Origin: Planctomycetota bacterium
GTDB lineage: Bacteria > Planctomycetota > UBA1135 > GCA-002686595
Length of the DNA stretch: 64,000 nt
Assembly: GCA_002686265.1 (NCBI GenBank)
Contig: NZBA01000035.1
Coordinates: 1-64,000, forward strand
Direction: 5' to 3'
The stretch's first letter is position 1, and each line of letters begins with the position of its first letter. Below are positions 25,794-33,736 of the stretch, in pieces. A program made the position numbers and the translations under genes. The notes under the pieces are model-generated. The model saw only the letters and a program-made list of their open reading frames with translations. It was not told where the DNA came from and did not search any database.

Positions 25794-26951
25794 ATGAGCG
25801 AGACGATGAGAGCCCTGGTCCTGACCGCGCCCGAGCGCATGGAAGTGCGCGAGCTCCCGCTCCCGCTCCCGCGCCCCAACGAGGCGCTGGTCCGCGTCAG
25901 CGCCGTCGGCCTGTGCGGGACCGACTTCCACATCTTCTCGGGCGAGGCCAACTACCACTTCGACAGACGCGGGAGAGTCGTTCCTCTCTCCGTTCACTCT
26001 CAGGTCCTCGGACACGAAGTGACCGGCGTCGTCGAGGAGGTCGGCCCCGAGGTGAGCGACCTCGCCCCCGGCGCACGCGTCGCCATCGATCAGGGCCTGA
26101 ACTGTGTGAGCTTCGGGCGCGAGCCGCTGTGCGAGTACTGCGAGACCGGCGACTCGCACCAGTGCGAGCACTACGCCGAGTACGGGATCACCGGACCGAA
26201 CGGCGGCCTCGCGGAGTACATGGCGGTCCCCGCTCCCAACCTCGTGCGGATCGAGTCCGACCTCGACTGCGCCTTCGCCGCCATGACCGAACCCCTCGGG
26301 TGCGTGATGCACGCGCTCGAGTCGGTCGAGCGGGCAGTCACCCGCTATCGCCTGCGCCCCGCGGGCGACGAACGCGCCGTGCGCACCGTGGTCGTCTGCG
26401 GCGCTGGGCCGGCGGGGAACCTCTTCGTCCAAGCCCTGCGCGGCGTGCTCGGCTTCGACGGCCGCATCCTCGTCAGCGACCCCGAACCGTCCAAGCTCGC
26501 CCTGCTCGCACCACTTGGGATCGAGCCGCTCGATTCGAGCGCCGGCTCGGTGGGCGATGCGGTGCAGGAGGCCACCGGCGGGCGGCGCGCCGAGCTGGTG
26601 ATCGACGCCTGCGGCGCGGGCTCGGTCTTCGAGCAGATGCCCGCCATGATCCGAAAGCAGGCGACGCTCCTGCTCTACGGCCAAGGCCACGCCGGCGCCC
26701 GCCTAGGGGTCCTGACCGGGGTGCAGTTCCGCGAGCCGACCTTCGTGGCCCCCGTCGGCGCCTCCGGCGGCTTCGATCCCGACGGGCGGCCGTCGATCTA
26801 CCGCCGCGCCCTCGGCCTGCTGGAAGAGGGCGTCGTGGACGTTTCGCCCCTCGTCACGCACCGCATGGGCGACCTCGCGGCCGTTGTCGGCGCGTTCCGC
26901 ACGGGCCATCGAGAGCCCGGCTACATCAAGGGCGTCGCCGTCCTCGGCTGA
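25794..26951 (+). CDS. Zinc-dependent medium-chain alcohol/polyol dehydrogenase
   Basis: 385 residues. Catalytic zinc ligands are in VGLCGTDFH and LGHEVTGVVEEVG; the structural-zinc loop is LCEYCETGDSHQCEHYAEYG. The Rossmann motif VVVCGAGPAGNLFVQAL lies near residue 200, and the end GYIKGVAVLG is usual for sorbitol/threonine-dehydrogenase-like MDRs. Placed between a sugar-acid dehydratase and LutABC-FAH, it most likely oxidises the 2-keto-3-deoxy acid to the 2,4-diketo acid, or the sugar itself. The start 9 bases behind the dehydratase stop suggests co-translation from one transcript. Confidence 0.8.
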   Translation: MSETMRALVLTAPERMEVRELPLPLPRPNEALVRVSAVGLCGTDFHIFSGEANYHFDRRGRVVPLSVHSQVLGHEVTGVVEEVGPEVSDLAPGARVAIDQGLNCVSFGREPLCEYCETGDSHQCEHYAEYGITGPNGGLAEYMAVPAPNLVRIESDLDCAFAAMTEPLGCVMHALESVERAVTRYRLRPAGDERAVRTVVVCGAGPAGNLFVQALRGVLGFDGRILVSDPEPSKLALLAPLGIEPLDSSAGSVGDAVQEATGGRRAELVIDACGAGSVFEQMPAMIRKQATLLLYGQGHAGARLGVLTGVQFREPTFVAPVGASGGFDPDGRPSIYRRALGLLEEGVVDVSPLVTHRMGDLAAVVGAFRTGHREPGYIKGVAVLG

Positions 26952-26966
26952 GAGCACCGCGACTCG

Positions 26967-27698
26967 ATGCACGTCTCCCTCTTCGTCTCCTGCCTCGTCG
27001 ATCAGCTGTGGCCCACGGCCGGGACAGCCACGGTCGAGGTCCTGCGGCGTGCGGGCTGCACGGTCGACTTCGATTCGCGCCAGACTTGCTGCGGACAGCC
27101 GGCGTGGAACAGCGGCTACCGGCGCGATGCTCGCAAGCTCCTCGAGCGGACCGTCAGTCTCCTCGAACAGAGCGATGCCGAGGCCATCGTCGTCCCTTCG
27201 GGATCCTGCACGGCGATGCTGCGCCACGCTCCCGAGGTACTCGCCGACGAGGGCCCCTTGCGCGAGAGGGCGGATGTGGTCGCCGCCCGCACACACGAGC
27301 TCACGAGCTTCCTCGTCAACGTACTCGGCGTCGAGGATGTCGGCGCACGATTCGAGCGCCGCGTGAGCTGGCACGACGCCTGTCACGGCCTGCGCGAGCT
27401 CGGAATCCGCGAGGAACCGCGGCGGCTCTTGAGGCGGGTGGAGGGGTGTGAGCTCGTCGAAGTCACGAGCAGCGAGGAATGCTGCGGCTTCGGCGGCACG
27501 TTCTCGACGAAGCACGCAGGGATTTCCGTCGCGATGGTCGACAGCAAGCTGGAAGCGGTGGAGGCGGCCGGCGTCGATGCCTTGGTGTCCTCGGACGCGG
27601 GCTGCCTGATGCAGCTCGGCGGCCGCCTCGAACGGCGCGGAAGTGCGATCGAGGTGCTGCACGTCGCCGAGGTCCTCGCCGCCAGAGGTAGCGCGTGA
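26967..27698 (+). CDS. lutA: L-lactate oxidation iron-sulphur protein LutA
   Basis: 243 residues. Two cysteine-rich CCG domains are present: SCLVDQLWP with QTCCGQPAWNSGYR in the first half, and SWHDACHGLRELG with EECCGFGGTFSTKHAGIS in the second. This is the LutA/YkgE layout. With LutB and LutC it forms the complex that oxidises L-lactate to pyruvate. The stop overlaps the lutB start (GTGA). The three genes keep the standard A-B-C order, here inside a sugar-acid locus rather than next to a lactate permease. Confidence 0.92.
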   Translation: MHVSLFVSCLVDQLWPTAGTATVEVLRRAGCTVDFDSRQTCCGQPAWNSGYRRDARKLLERTVSLLEQSDAEAIVVPSGSCTAMLRHAPEVLADEGPLRERADVVAARTHELTSFLVNVLGVEDVGARFERRVSWHDACHGLRELGIREEPRRLLRRVEGCELVEVTSSEECCGFGGTFSTKHAGISVAMVDSKLEAVEAAGVDALVSSDAGCLMQLGGRLERRGSAIEVLHVAEVLAARGSA

Positions 27699-29125
27699 GC
27701 ACCCTGCGCCCCGAGGATTTCCGGAGCAACGCCAGTGAGGCGTTGCGCGACGACGTTCTGCGCGGAGCCCTGCGCAAGGCGACGGACCTGTTCGGCTCGC
27801 AGCGCGGCGCCGCCGTGGCCCAGATGCCCGCCTGGGAGGCCCTGCGCGAGCGAGCGAGCGCGATCAAGGCCGAGGCACTCGCGACTCTGGACGTGCAGCT
27901 CGAGCGCTTCGAGGAACGAGCACGGGCCAACGGCATTGAGGTGCGCTGGGCGCGGGACGCGGCGGAGGCCTCAGAACAGGTGGCGGCGATCGCCGCCCGC
28001 TTGGGCAGGCCCACGATCGTCAAGGGCAAGAGCATGACGACCGAGGAGATCCGACTGAATGAGCACCTAGAGCGGGAAGGCCATCAGCCGGTCGAGACCG
28101 ACCTGGGTGAGTGGATCGTCCAGCTCGCCGGGGAGACACCGTCGCACATCATCGCCCCGGCGATCCACAAGACCAAAGGCCAGATCGGTGAGCTGTTCGC
28201 CGAGCGGCTCGGCATCCCCAGGACCGAGGACGAACGAGAGCTGACGCGCGCCGCACGGAATGCCCTGCGCGAGAGCTTCGCCACCGCCGAGCTGGGGGTG
28301 ACCGGAGCGAACTTCGCCGTCGCCGAAACGGGCTCGATCTTGCTGATCGAAAACGAGGGCAACATCCGCCTGGCGACGTCCATGCCGCGCGTGTTGGTCT
28401 CGATCGTCGGCATCGAGAAGGTCATCCCACGCCTCGCGGATCTCCAGGTGTTCCTGCGCCTGTTGCCGCGCTCGGGGACAGGGCAGCGGCTGACGAGCTA
28501 TCAATCGCTCCTCAGCGGACCGCGGGCGGGGCCCGACGACGATGGCCCCGAGGAGATGATCGTCATCCTGCTCGACAACGGCCGCTCCACCCTGTTGGGC
28601 GACGACGAACTGCGTGAATCGCTGGCCTGCATCCGCTGCGGGGCCTGCCTGAACTCCTGCCCCGTCTACCGCGAGATCGGCGGCCACGCCTACGGTTCGG
28701 TCTACGCCGGCCCGATCGGCTCGGTAATCACGCCCGGACTACAGGGGTTGGAGAAGACCTCCGATCTGCCCTTCGCGTCGAGCTTGTGCGGTGCCTGCCG
28801 GGATGTCTGCCCGGTGAAGATCGACCTGCCGAGGCTCTTGTCACGCCTGCGGGCCGAGGCGGTCGAGGGCGTCGGGGCGAGCCCGGGCCTCGGCGCGCCG
28901 CCGCCGCGGCGCCTCGAGCGCGCGGCCTTCGCCCTGTGGAGTTGGCTCGCCGCGGACTCCGGGCGCTGGCGGCTTGCCATCGGCGCGGCACGCCTCGCCC
29001 AGCGCGTGGGCCTCGACTCCCTGGCTCCCCCGGCACGAGCCTGGCGCACGGGGCGCGAGCTGCGCCCGCTCGCCGCGCGCTCCTTCCGCGACCTGTGGCG
29101 CACGAACGGCGAGGACAGGCAATGA
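27695..29125 (+). CDS. lutB: L-lactate oxidation iron-sulphur protein LutB
   Basis: 476 residues from a GTG that overlaps lutA. The N-terminal two thirds form the LUD domain (GRPTIVKGKSMTTEEIRLNEHL, GVTGANFAVAETGSILLIENEGN, RSGTGQRLTSYQSLLSGPR). Then comes a ferredoxin-like region with CIRCGACLNSCPVYREIGGHAYGSVY and LCGACRDVCPVKIDLPRLL, which bind the [4Fe-4S] clusters. The C-terminal 90 residues are Ala/Arg-rich as in other LutB proteins. It overlaps lutC by ATGA. Confidence 0.92.
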   Translation: MSTLRPEDFRSNASEALRDDVLRGALRKATDLFGSQRGAAVAQMPAWEALRERASAIKAEALATLDVQLERFEERARANGIEVRWARDAAEASEQVAAIAARLGRPTIVKGKSMTTEEIRLNEHLEREGHQPVETDLGEWIVQLAGETPSHIIAPAIHKTKGQIGELFAERLGIPRTEDERELTRAARNALRESFATAELGVTGANFAVAETGSILLIENEGNIRLATSMPRVLVSIVGIEKVIPRLADLQVFLRLLPRSGTGQRLTSYQSLLSGPRAGPDDDGPEEMIVILLDNGRSTLLGDDELRESLACIRCGACLNSCPVYREIGGHAYGSVYAGPIGSVITPGLQGLEKTSDLPFASSLCGACRDVCPVKIDLPRLLSRLRAEAVEGVGASPGLGAPPPRRLERAAFALWSWLAADSGRWRLAIGAARLAQRVGLDSLAPPARAWRTGRELRPLAARSFRDLWRTNGEDRQ

Positions 29126-29787
29126 GCGCCCGCGACGAGATCCTGGCCCGCATCCGCGCGGGCCTCCGAGGTGCGAACGCGCCGCCCGCCGTCGGCTCGC
29201 CCGCCGTCGGCGCCCCCGACGGCCTCGACTCCCCCGCCGAGCGCGTGGCCGCCTTCAGCCGCAACTTGACGGCCGCCGGGGGCCATCTGCGGGTCGTGCG
29301 CGGTGCCGAGCAGGCCGCGATCGCCCTGGGCGAGCTCGTCGCCCAAGCGGGCGCGCGGACAATCGCCCTCTCCGACTCGCCGCTCGTCGGCCGGCTCTCG
29401 GCGCAACTCGACGGCCCCGAGCTCATCGACGCGACCGACCGCGCCGGCCTGCTGGAGGCCGACCTGGGCGCCAGCGGCGTGCAGCACGCCATCGCCGAAA
29501 CCGGCACCCTGGTGCTGGAGACGCGCTCGGAGCGCAACCGCCTGGTCAGCCTGCTCCCACCGCGCCACGTCGCGGTGCTCCACGCCGACGACATCCTCGC
29601 TACCCTGGGGGACGCCCTCGCGGCGGTGGACCCCGGCGGGACCGGCGCCGCGAGCCGCGCGGTCACCTTCATCTCCGGGCCGTCGCGCACGGCCGACATC
29701 GAGCTCGTGCTCGTCGTCGGCGTGCACGGGCCTCGCGAGCTCTCCGTCATCCTGATCGACCCCCGACACGAACCGCCGACGCCGTGA
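29122..29787 (+). CDS. lutC: L-lactate oxidation protein LutC (LUD domain)
   Basis: 221 residues from ATG 29122, overlapping lutB. MSARDEILARIRAGL at the start, DADLGASGVQHAIAETG-like sequence in the middle (ADLGASGVQHAIAETGTLVL), PPRHVAVLHADDIL and FISGPSRTADIELVLVVGVHGPRELSVILID at the end are all standard LutC. The stop overlaps the GTG start of the FAH-family gene, so the lactate-oxidation genes and the presumed lactate-forming hydrolase are translationally coupled. Confidence 0.92.
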   Translation: MSARDEILARIRAGLRGANAPPAVGSPAVGAPDGLDSPAERVAAFSRNLTAAGGHLRVVRGAEQAAIALGELVAQAGARTIALSDSPLVGRLSAQLDGPELIDATDRAGLLEADLGASGVQHAIAETGTLVLETRSERNRLVSLLPPRHVAVLHADDILATLGDALAAVDPGGTGAASRAVTFISGPSRTADIELVLVVGVHGPRELSVILIDPRHEPPTP

Positions 29788-30734
29788 AACTCGTCTCCTT
29801 TCTGACCTCCGAAGGCCAGCGGCCACACTTCGGCGCCCTCATCGCCGGCGACACCGAAGTGCTCGACGCCTGCTCCGTCGGGGCCGAGCTCCCCGAACCC
29901 GCGACCTACGGTGACTGGTTCGACCTTGCGAGCGAGAGCCAGCGCGCCCTGCGCGAGCTGCACGCCGCGCTGTTGTCGGACGCCTCGCTCCTGGAGGACC
30001 TGCGTGGGCGCGGCGCGATCCTCCCGCGCGGCGCCGTGCGGCTGACGGCGCCGGTCCCACGCCCCGGCAAGGTCCTCTGCATCGGCCTGAACTACCGCGA
30101 TCACGCGAAGGAGGGCGGAGTCGAAGTCCCCGAAGCGCCGCTGATCTTCTCGAAGTTCCCGACGTCGGTGACCGGCCCCGAGCACGAGGTCCGCCTCCCC
30201 CTCGAGAGTGAGAAGGTCGACTACGAGGCGGAGCTCGGCGTCGTCATCGGCCGCGAGGCCTTCGGGGTGCCCGTCGGTCACGCCCGCGAGCACATCCTGG
30301 GCTTCACCATCGTCAACGACGTCAGCGCCCGTGACTTCCAGTTCGGTGACGGCCAATGGCAGCGCGGGAAGTCCTGCGACACCTTCGCCCCGACCGGGCC
30401 CTTCATCGTCACGACCGACGAGCTGGCCGATCCGCACTCCCTGCGCATCTCGTTCCGCCTCAACGGCGAGACGCTGCAGGACTCGAACACCGACCAGATG
30501 ATCTTCGGCGTTGACGAGCTGGTGTCGTACATCTCCCGAACGATCACCCTGGAGCCCGGCGACGTGATCGCCACCGGGACGCCTCCCGGCGTGGGCTTCG
30601 CGCGCAAGCCCCCGATCTGGGTGCGCGCGGGCGACCGCATGGAGGTAGAGATCGAGGGCTTGGGCGTCCTCGCCAATCCAGTCGTGGTGACGCCCGTCGG
30701 GCGCGATCGGTCGGGAACGCCCCGAGGGAGCTGA
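29784..30734 (+). CDS. Fumarylacetoacetate-hydrolase-family protein, probable 2,4-diketo-3-deoxy acid hydrolase
   Basis: 316 residues from a GTG overlapping lutC. The FAH fold is clear from about residue 90: GKVLCIGLNYRDHAKEGG, PLIFSKFPTSVTGPEHEV, KVDYEAELGVVIGREA (metal-binding Glu), FTIVNDVSARDFQFGDGQW, GKSCDTFAPTGPFIVT, MIFGVDELVSYISRTITLEPGDVIATGTPPGVGF. The family includes L-2,4-diketo-3-deoxyfuconate hydrolase, which gives pyruvate and L-lactate. Its tight coupling to LutABC, which consume L-lactate, makes this activity the best reading. An equivalent L-rhamnose pathway enzyme is the main alternative. Confidence 0.85.
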   Translation: MKLVSFLTSEGQRPHFGALIAGDTEVLDACSVGAELPEPATYGDWFDLASESQRALRELHAALLSDASLLEDLRGRGAILPRGAVRLTAPVPRPGKVLCIGLNYRDHAKEGGVEVPEAPLIFSKFPTSVTGPEHEVRLPLESEKVDYEAELGVVIGREAFGVPVGHAREHILGFTIVNDVSARDFQFGDGQWQRGKSCDTFAPTGPFIVTTDELADPHSLRISFRLNGETLQDSNTDQMIFGVDELVSYISRTITLEPGDVIATGTPPGVGFARKPPIWVRAGDRMEVEIEGLGVLANPVVVTPVGRDRSGTPRGS

Positions 30735-30798
30735 CGCGGGGACGGGGGCGCCGTACAGTGCGCAGCGCCCGTCGCGCCGCCGCGGTACGGGCGCGACG

Positions 30799-31554
30799 AT
30801 GGAGAACAGCGCCGACCGAGCCGCAACGCGACCCAGCGCCTGGCGCGGCGTTGTGTGGTTCCTCCCGATCGCCTGCTGGGTGATCCTCGGCTCCGCCTTG
30901 CTGGCCTTGATGGCCTTGATGGCGCCCGGCAAGACGGCGCACCCCGTGCTGCGCTGGGTTCGGCTCTGGGGCCGGATCCCGCTGTGGGCCTTCGGCGTGC
31001 GGATCGAAACTCACGGGGCCGAACGGCTCGAGAGCGGGAGTCCGCGCATCGTGCTCTTCAACCACGTCAGCCTGCTCGACATATTCGTGCTGGCGGCGAC
31101 CTGTCCCGCGCACCCGATGGGCCTCTACAAGGCGGAGCTCGGCCGCGTGCCAGGTTTGGGCTGGGCTTTCCGCGCCCTGGGCATGGTGGCCGTGGATCGC
31201 AGCAACCACGAGAAGGCGGTGGCCAGCGTAGCCGAGCTCGCACGACGCATGCGGAGCGAAGCGGCCAACGTGATCCTCTCGCCCGAGGGCACGCGCTCGC
31301 GGCGGGGCGGCCTGCAGCCGTTCAAGATGGGCCCGTTCCACCTCGCCGTGCAGACCGGCGTGCCTATCGTCCCGCTCATCATGCGCGGCATCGCCGAAGT
31401 CCTGCCGATGGGGTCCTTCCTCGTCCGCAGCGGGACCGTGCGCCTCGACTACCTCGAGCCGATCGACACGAGCGGCTGGAGCGCCGAGCGCGTGCGCGAG
31501 CACGCAGCGGAGGTGCGGGAGGTGTTCCTGCGCTACCTCGAGCCGGAGGCCTGA
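30799..31554 (+). CDS. 1-acyl-glycerol-3-phosphate acyltransferase-like (PlsC family)
   Basis: 251 residues. One or two N-terminal membrane helices (VVWFLPIACWVILGSALLALMAL) precede the PlsC domain with the catalytic NHVSLLD (HX4D), GLYKAELGRVPGLGWAFRALGMVAVDR and the acceptor-binding PEGTRSRRGG. It transfers a fatty acyl group to a lysophospholipid or related acceptor in the cytoplasmic membrane. It starts 64 bases after the FAH-family gene in the same direction, but its function does not connect with sugar-acid breakdown. Confidence 0.8.
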   Translation: MENSADRAATRPSAWRGVVWFLPIACWVILGSALLALMALMAPGKTAHPVLRWVRLWGRIPLWAFGVRIETHGAERLESGSPRIVLFNHVSLLDIFVLAATCPAHPMGLYKAELGRVPGLGWAFRALGMVAVDRSNHEKAVASVAELARRMRSEAANVILSPEGTRSRRGGLQPFKMGPFHLAVQTGVPIVPLIMRGIAEVLPMGSFLVRSGTVRLDYLEPIDTSGWSAERVREHAAEVREVFLRYLEPEA

Positions 31555-31579
31555 ACGCGGGCGCGGGGCGCGCCAGACA

Positions 31580-32719
31580 TCAGAAGGCCTCGCCCTCGTC
31601 GAACAGGCGGTTGAGGACCGCCATCATCGGGCCGAAGAACGCGTCCCCGTTCGCGAACAGGATCACGCCCACGCGATCAGAAGGACGGAACCACATCTCG
31701 GTCATCAGGCCCCAGTCGCCGCCCGCGTGTCCCAAGCGAAGCTGGCCGGCGACGTTCCAGTAGTACAAGGCCAGCCCCTGGGTTCCGTCGAGCGCCGGGT
31801 ACTGCACGGTGTGCATGTCGGCGACCGTCGCCGGCTCGAGGATCCGCCGCCCGCGGTGCTCTCCGCCGTTCATGTGGGCCAGCAGGAAGCGCGCCAACTG
31901 CACCGTGCTCGTGCGCAGCCCACCGTCGGGGTAGTCGGGGTAACCGTAGTGGCCGTAGGGAACGAACTGCTCAGTGGCGCCGTCCCACGAGTAGGGCATG
32001 GCCACGTGGTCGGGATCGAGGTCCGCCAGCCGCCAGCTCGTCTCGTTCATGCCCAGCGGTTCGAAGATCCGCTCCTGGCAGTAGCGGTCGAAGCCGATCC
32101 CCGAGATCGACTCGACCGCGTGGCCGACCAAGGCAAAGCCGATGTTGGAGTAGGCGAAGTGGGTCTGGGGCGCCCAGTAGTAGTAGTTCTGGCCGGGGAA
32201 GTACCACTGACCGCCGGGAGCGAGGTACTCGCGCAGGAAGTAGCCGAGCGGGATCGGCGAGTCGCCCTGGACGTACAGCGAGTCCATCACCGCCCAGTTG
32301 TCCTTGATGCCGCTCACGTGCGCCAGCAGGCTGCGGTAGGTGATCGGGACGAGGGGGTGGCTGGGATTGCGCACGCTGAAGCGAAGCCCGGAGTTGACGT
32401 CCTCGTCGAGATCGAACAGGCCTCGCTCCCAGAGCTGCATCAGCGCCGTGCCGGTGACCGCCTTCGAGATCGAGGCCAGCATGAACAGCGTGTCCGGCGT
32501 GACGCCGATCCCCTGGGTGATGTCCGCGTAGCCGTAGCCGCCCGCCCAGACCATCCGGTCTTCCTTGACGATGCACGCCGACAAGCCCGGCACGTGGGCC
32601 GCGCGCATCTTCTCGATAATGAACTCGTCGAGGTCCGCCGACTGAGCCGCGGCGGGGGAGAGTGACGCCGAGCCGATGGCGAACCCCAAGGTGAGGGCGA
32701 GGAGTCGAGAGTGTTTCAT
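31580..32719 (-). CDS. Secreted serine hydrolase of the beta-lactamase class C/DD-peptidase fold
   Basis: 379 residues. Signal peptide 1-25 (ending SPAAAQ). Active-site motifs: SISK (MLASISKAVTGTALM, nucleophile serine and lysine), the tyrosine motif YSN (HFAYSNIGFALVGHAVE), and HAGGD (LGHAGGDWGLMTEMWF) in the third position. This is the beta-lactamase-related (COG1680) family, which is mostly esterases and D-amino-acid peptidases, not antibiotic resistance enzymes. Convergent with the acyltransferase; a 14-bp palindrome lies just upstream of the start. Confidence 0.8.
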   Translation of the reverse strand: MKHSRLLALTLGFAIGSASLSPAAAQSADLDEFIIEKMRAAHVPGLSACIVKEDRMVWAGGYGYADITQGIGVTPDTLFMLASISKAVTGTALMQLWERGLFDLDEDVNSGLRFSVRNPSHPLVPITYRSLLAHVSGIKDNWAVMDSLYVQGDSPIPLGYFLREYLAPGGQWYFPGQNYYYWAPQTHFAYSNIGFALVGHAVESISGIGFDRYCQERIFEPLGMNETSWRLADLDPDHVAMPYSWDGATEQFVPYGHYGYPDYPDGGLRTSTVQLARFLLAHMNGGEHRGRRILEPATVADMHTVQYPALDGTQGLALYYWNVAGQLRLGHAGGDWGLMTEMWFRPSDRVGVILFANGDAFFGPMMAVLNRLFDEGEAF

Positions 32720-32725
32720 CCGGTC

Positions 32726-32739
32726 GATGATGCATCATC
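32726..32739. promoter_or_regulatory. Perfect 14-bp palindrome upstream of the serine hydrolase
   Basis: GATGATGCATCATC, six bases from the start codon at 32719 and between divergent genes (serine hydrolase and proC). It could bind a dimeric regulator; no neighbouring regulator is present and a chance palindrome is possible. Confidence 0.35.
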
Positions 32740-32902
32740 CATGCTCGCGCGGGGGAGACCGCCGGCACTTATCTCCTTGCCTTTCCTACGCGCTGCTGCG
32801 TATTCGCGCCCTCCTCTTGCGCCTTCGTGCGGCTTCGGTGAACCTGCGCTCCCTTCGCCCCGCCACCGAGTGCGGCCGAAACACCCAGGAAGGAACGCAT
32901 TC

Positions 32903-33736
32903 ATGCTCGAAGGTCGCAAACTCGCACTGATCGGCGTCGGCACGATGGGCAGGACCCTCGCCCGTGGTTTGATCACCTCCAAGGCCGCCGACGCGGAGCA
33001 GCTGTGCGGGACCGTGGCCCACGCCGAGCGCGCGGCCGAGCGTTCCAAGGAAGTCGGCATCGCCGTCGGCGCAGACAACGCCGCCGCCGCCCGTGCTTGT
33101 GACGTGATCGTCTTGTGCGTCAAGCCCAAGGGCGCGGCGGCGGCCCTCGCCGAGCTCGCCGCCGCCGGCGCTCTCGATCACGACCCGCTGCTCGTCTCGA
33201 TCGCCGCGGGCGTGGGCACCGCCGCCCTCGAAATCGCCGCCGCTCGGAAACTGCGCGTCGTGCGCGCCATGCCGAACACTCCCTGCCAGATCGGCCAGGG
33301 CATGACCGTACTCTCCGGCGGCCGCCATGCGACGGCCGACGACCTGGCCGTGGCCGAGACGATCGTGCGCCCCCTCGGTCGCGTGCTGCGCCTCGACGAG
33401 GAACACATGGACGCGGTGACCGGTCTGTCCGCTTCGGGTCCGGCTTTCATCTACGTGATCATCGAGGCCTTGGCCGAGGGTGGCGTGATGGTCGGCCTGC
33501 CGCGCGCGGTCGCCACGGAGCTCGCCGCGCAGACGGTGCAGGGCGCGGCGCGCATGGTGATCGAGACCGGACGCCACCCCGCCGCCCTGAAGGACGACGT
33601 TACGACCCCGGCGGGCTGCACGATCTCGGCACTCTTGGCGCTGGAGGACGGCAAGCTGCGCTCCGTGCTCGCCCGCGGCGTCCAGGAGGCGGCGCGCTCC
33701 GCCGCCGGCCTCGGCGGCGGCGGAGGCTGCTCTTGA
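32903..33736 (+). CDS. proC: Pyrroline-5-carboxylate reductase
   Basis: 277 residues from ATG 32903 with AGGAAGGA upstream. The NADPH-binding [17 protein letters not shown] is at the N-terminus; [27 protein letters not shown], the signature [28 protein letters not shown] and the end [18 protein letters not shown] follow as in other ProC proteins. It catalyses the last step of proline synthesis. Length is normal. A glycine-rich tail ([10 protein letters not shown]) ends in the stop that overlaps the next start (TTGA). Confidence 0.92.
   Translation: MLEGRKLALIGVGTMGRTLARGLITSKAADAEQLCGTVAHAERAAERSKEVGIAVGADNAAAARACDVIVLCVKPKGAAAALAELAAAGALDHDPLLVSIAAGVGTAALEIAAARKLRVVRAMPNTPCQIGQGMTVLSGGRHATADDLAVAETIVRPLGRVLRLDEEHMDAVTGLSASGPAFIYVIIEALAEGGVMVGLPRAVATELAAQTVQGAARMVIETGRHPAALKDDVTTPAGCTISALLALEDGKLRSVLARGVQEAARSAAGLGGGGGCS

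Noticed and set aside
28728-30932. 734-codon open frame on the minus strand
   Set aside because: Antisense to LutC and the FAH-family hydrolase, both certain on the plus strand.
31580-32719. Possible beta-lactam resistance gene
   Set aside because: The motifs fit the broad COG1680 serine-hydrolase family; nothing points to true beta-lactamase activity.
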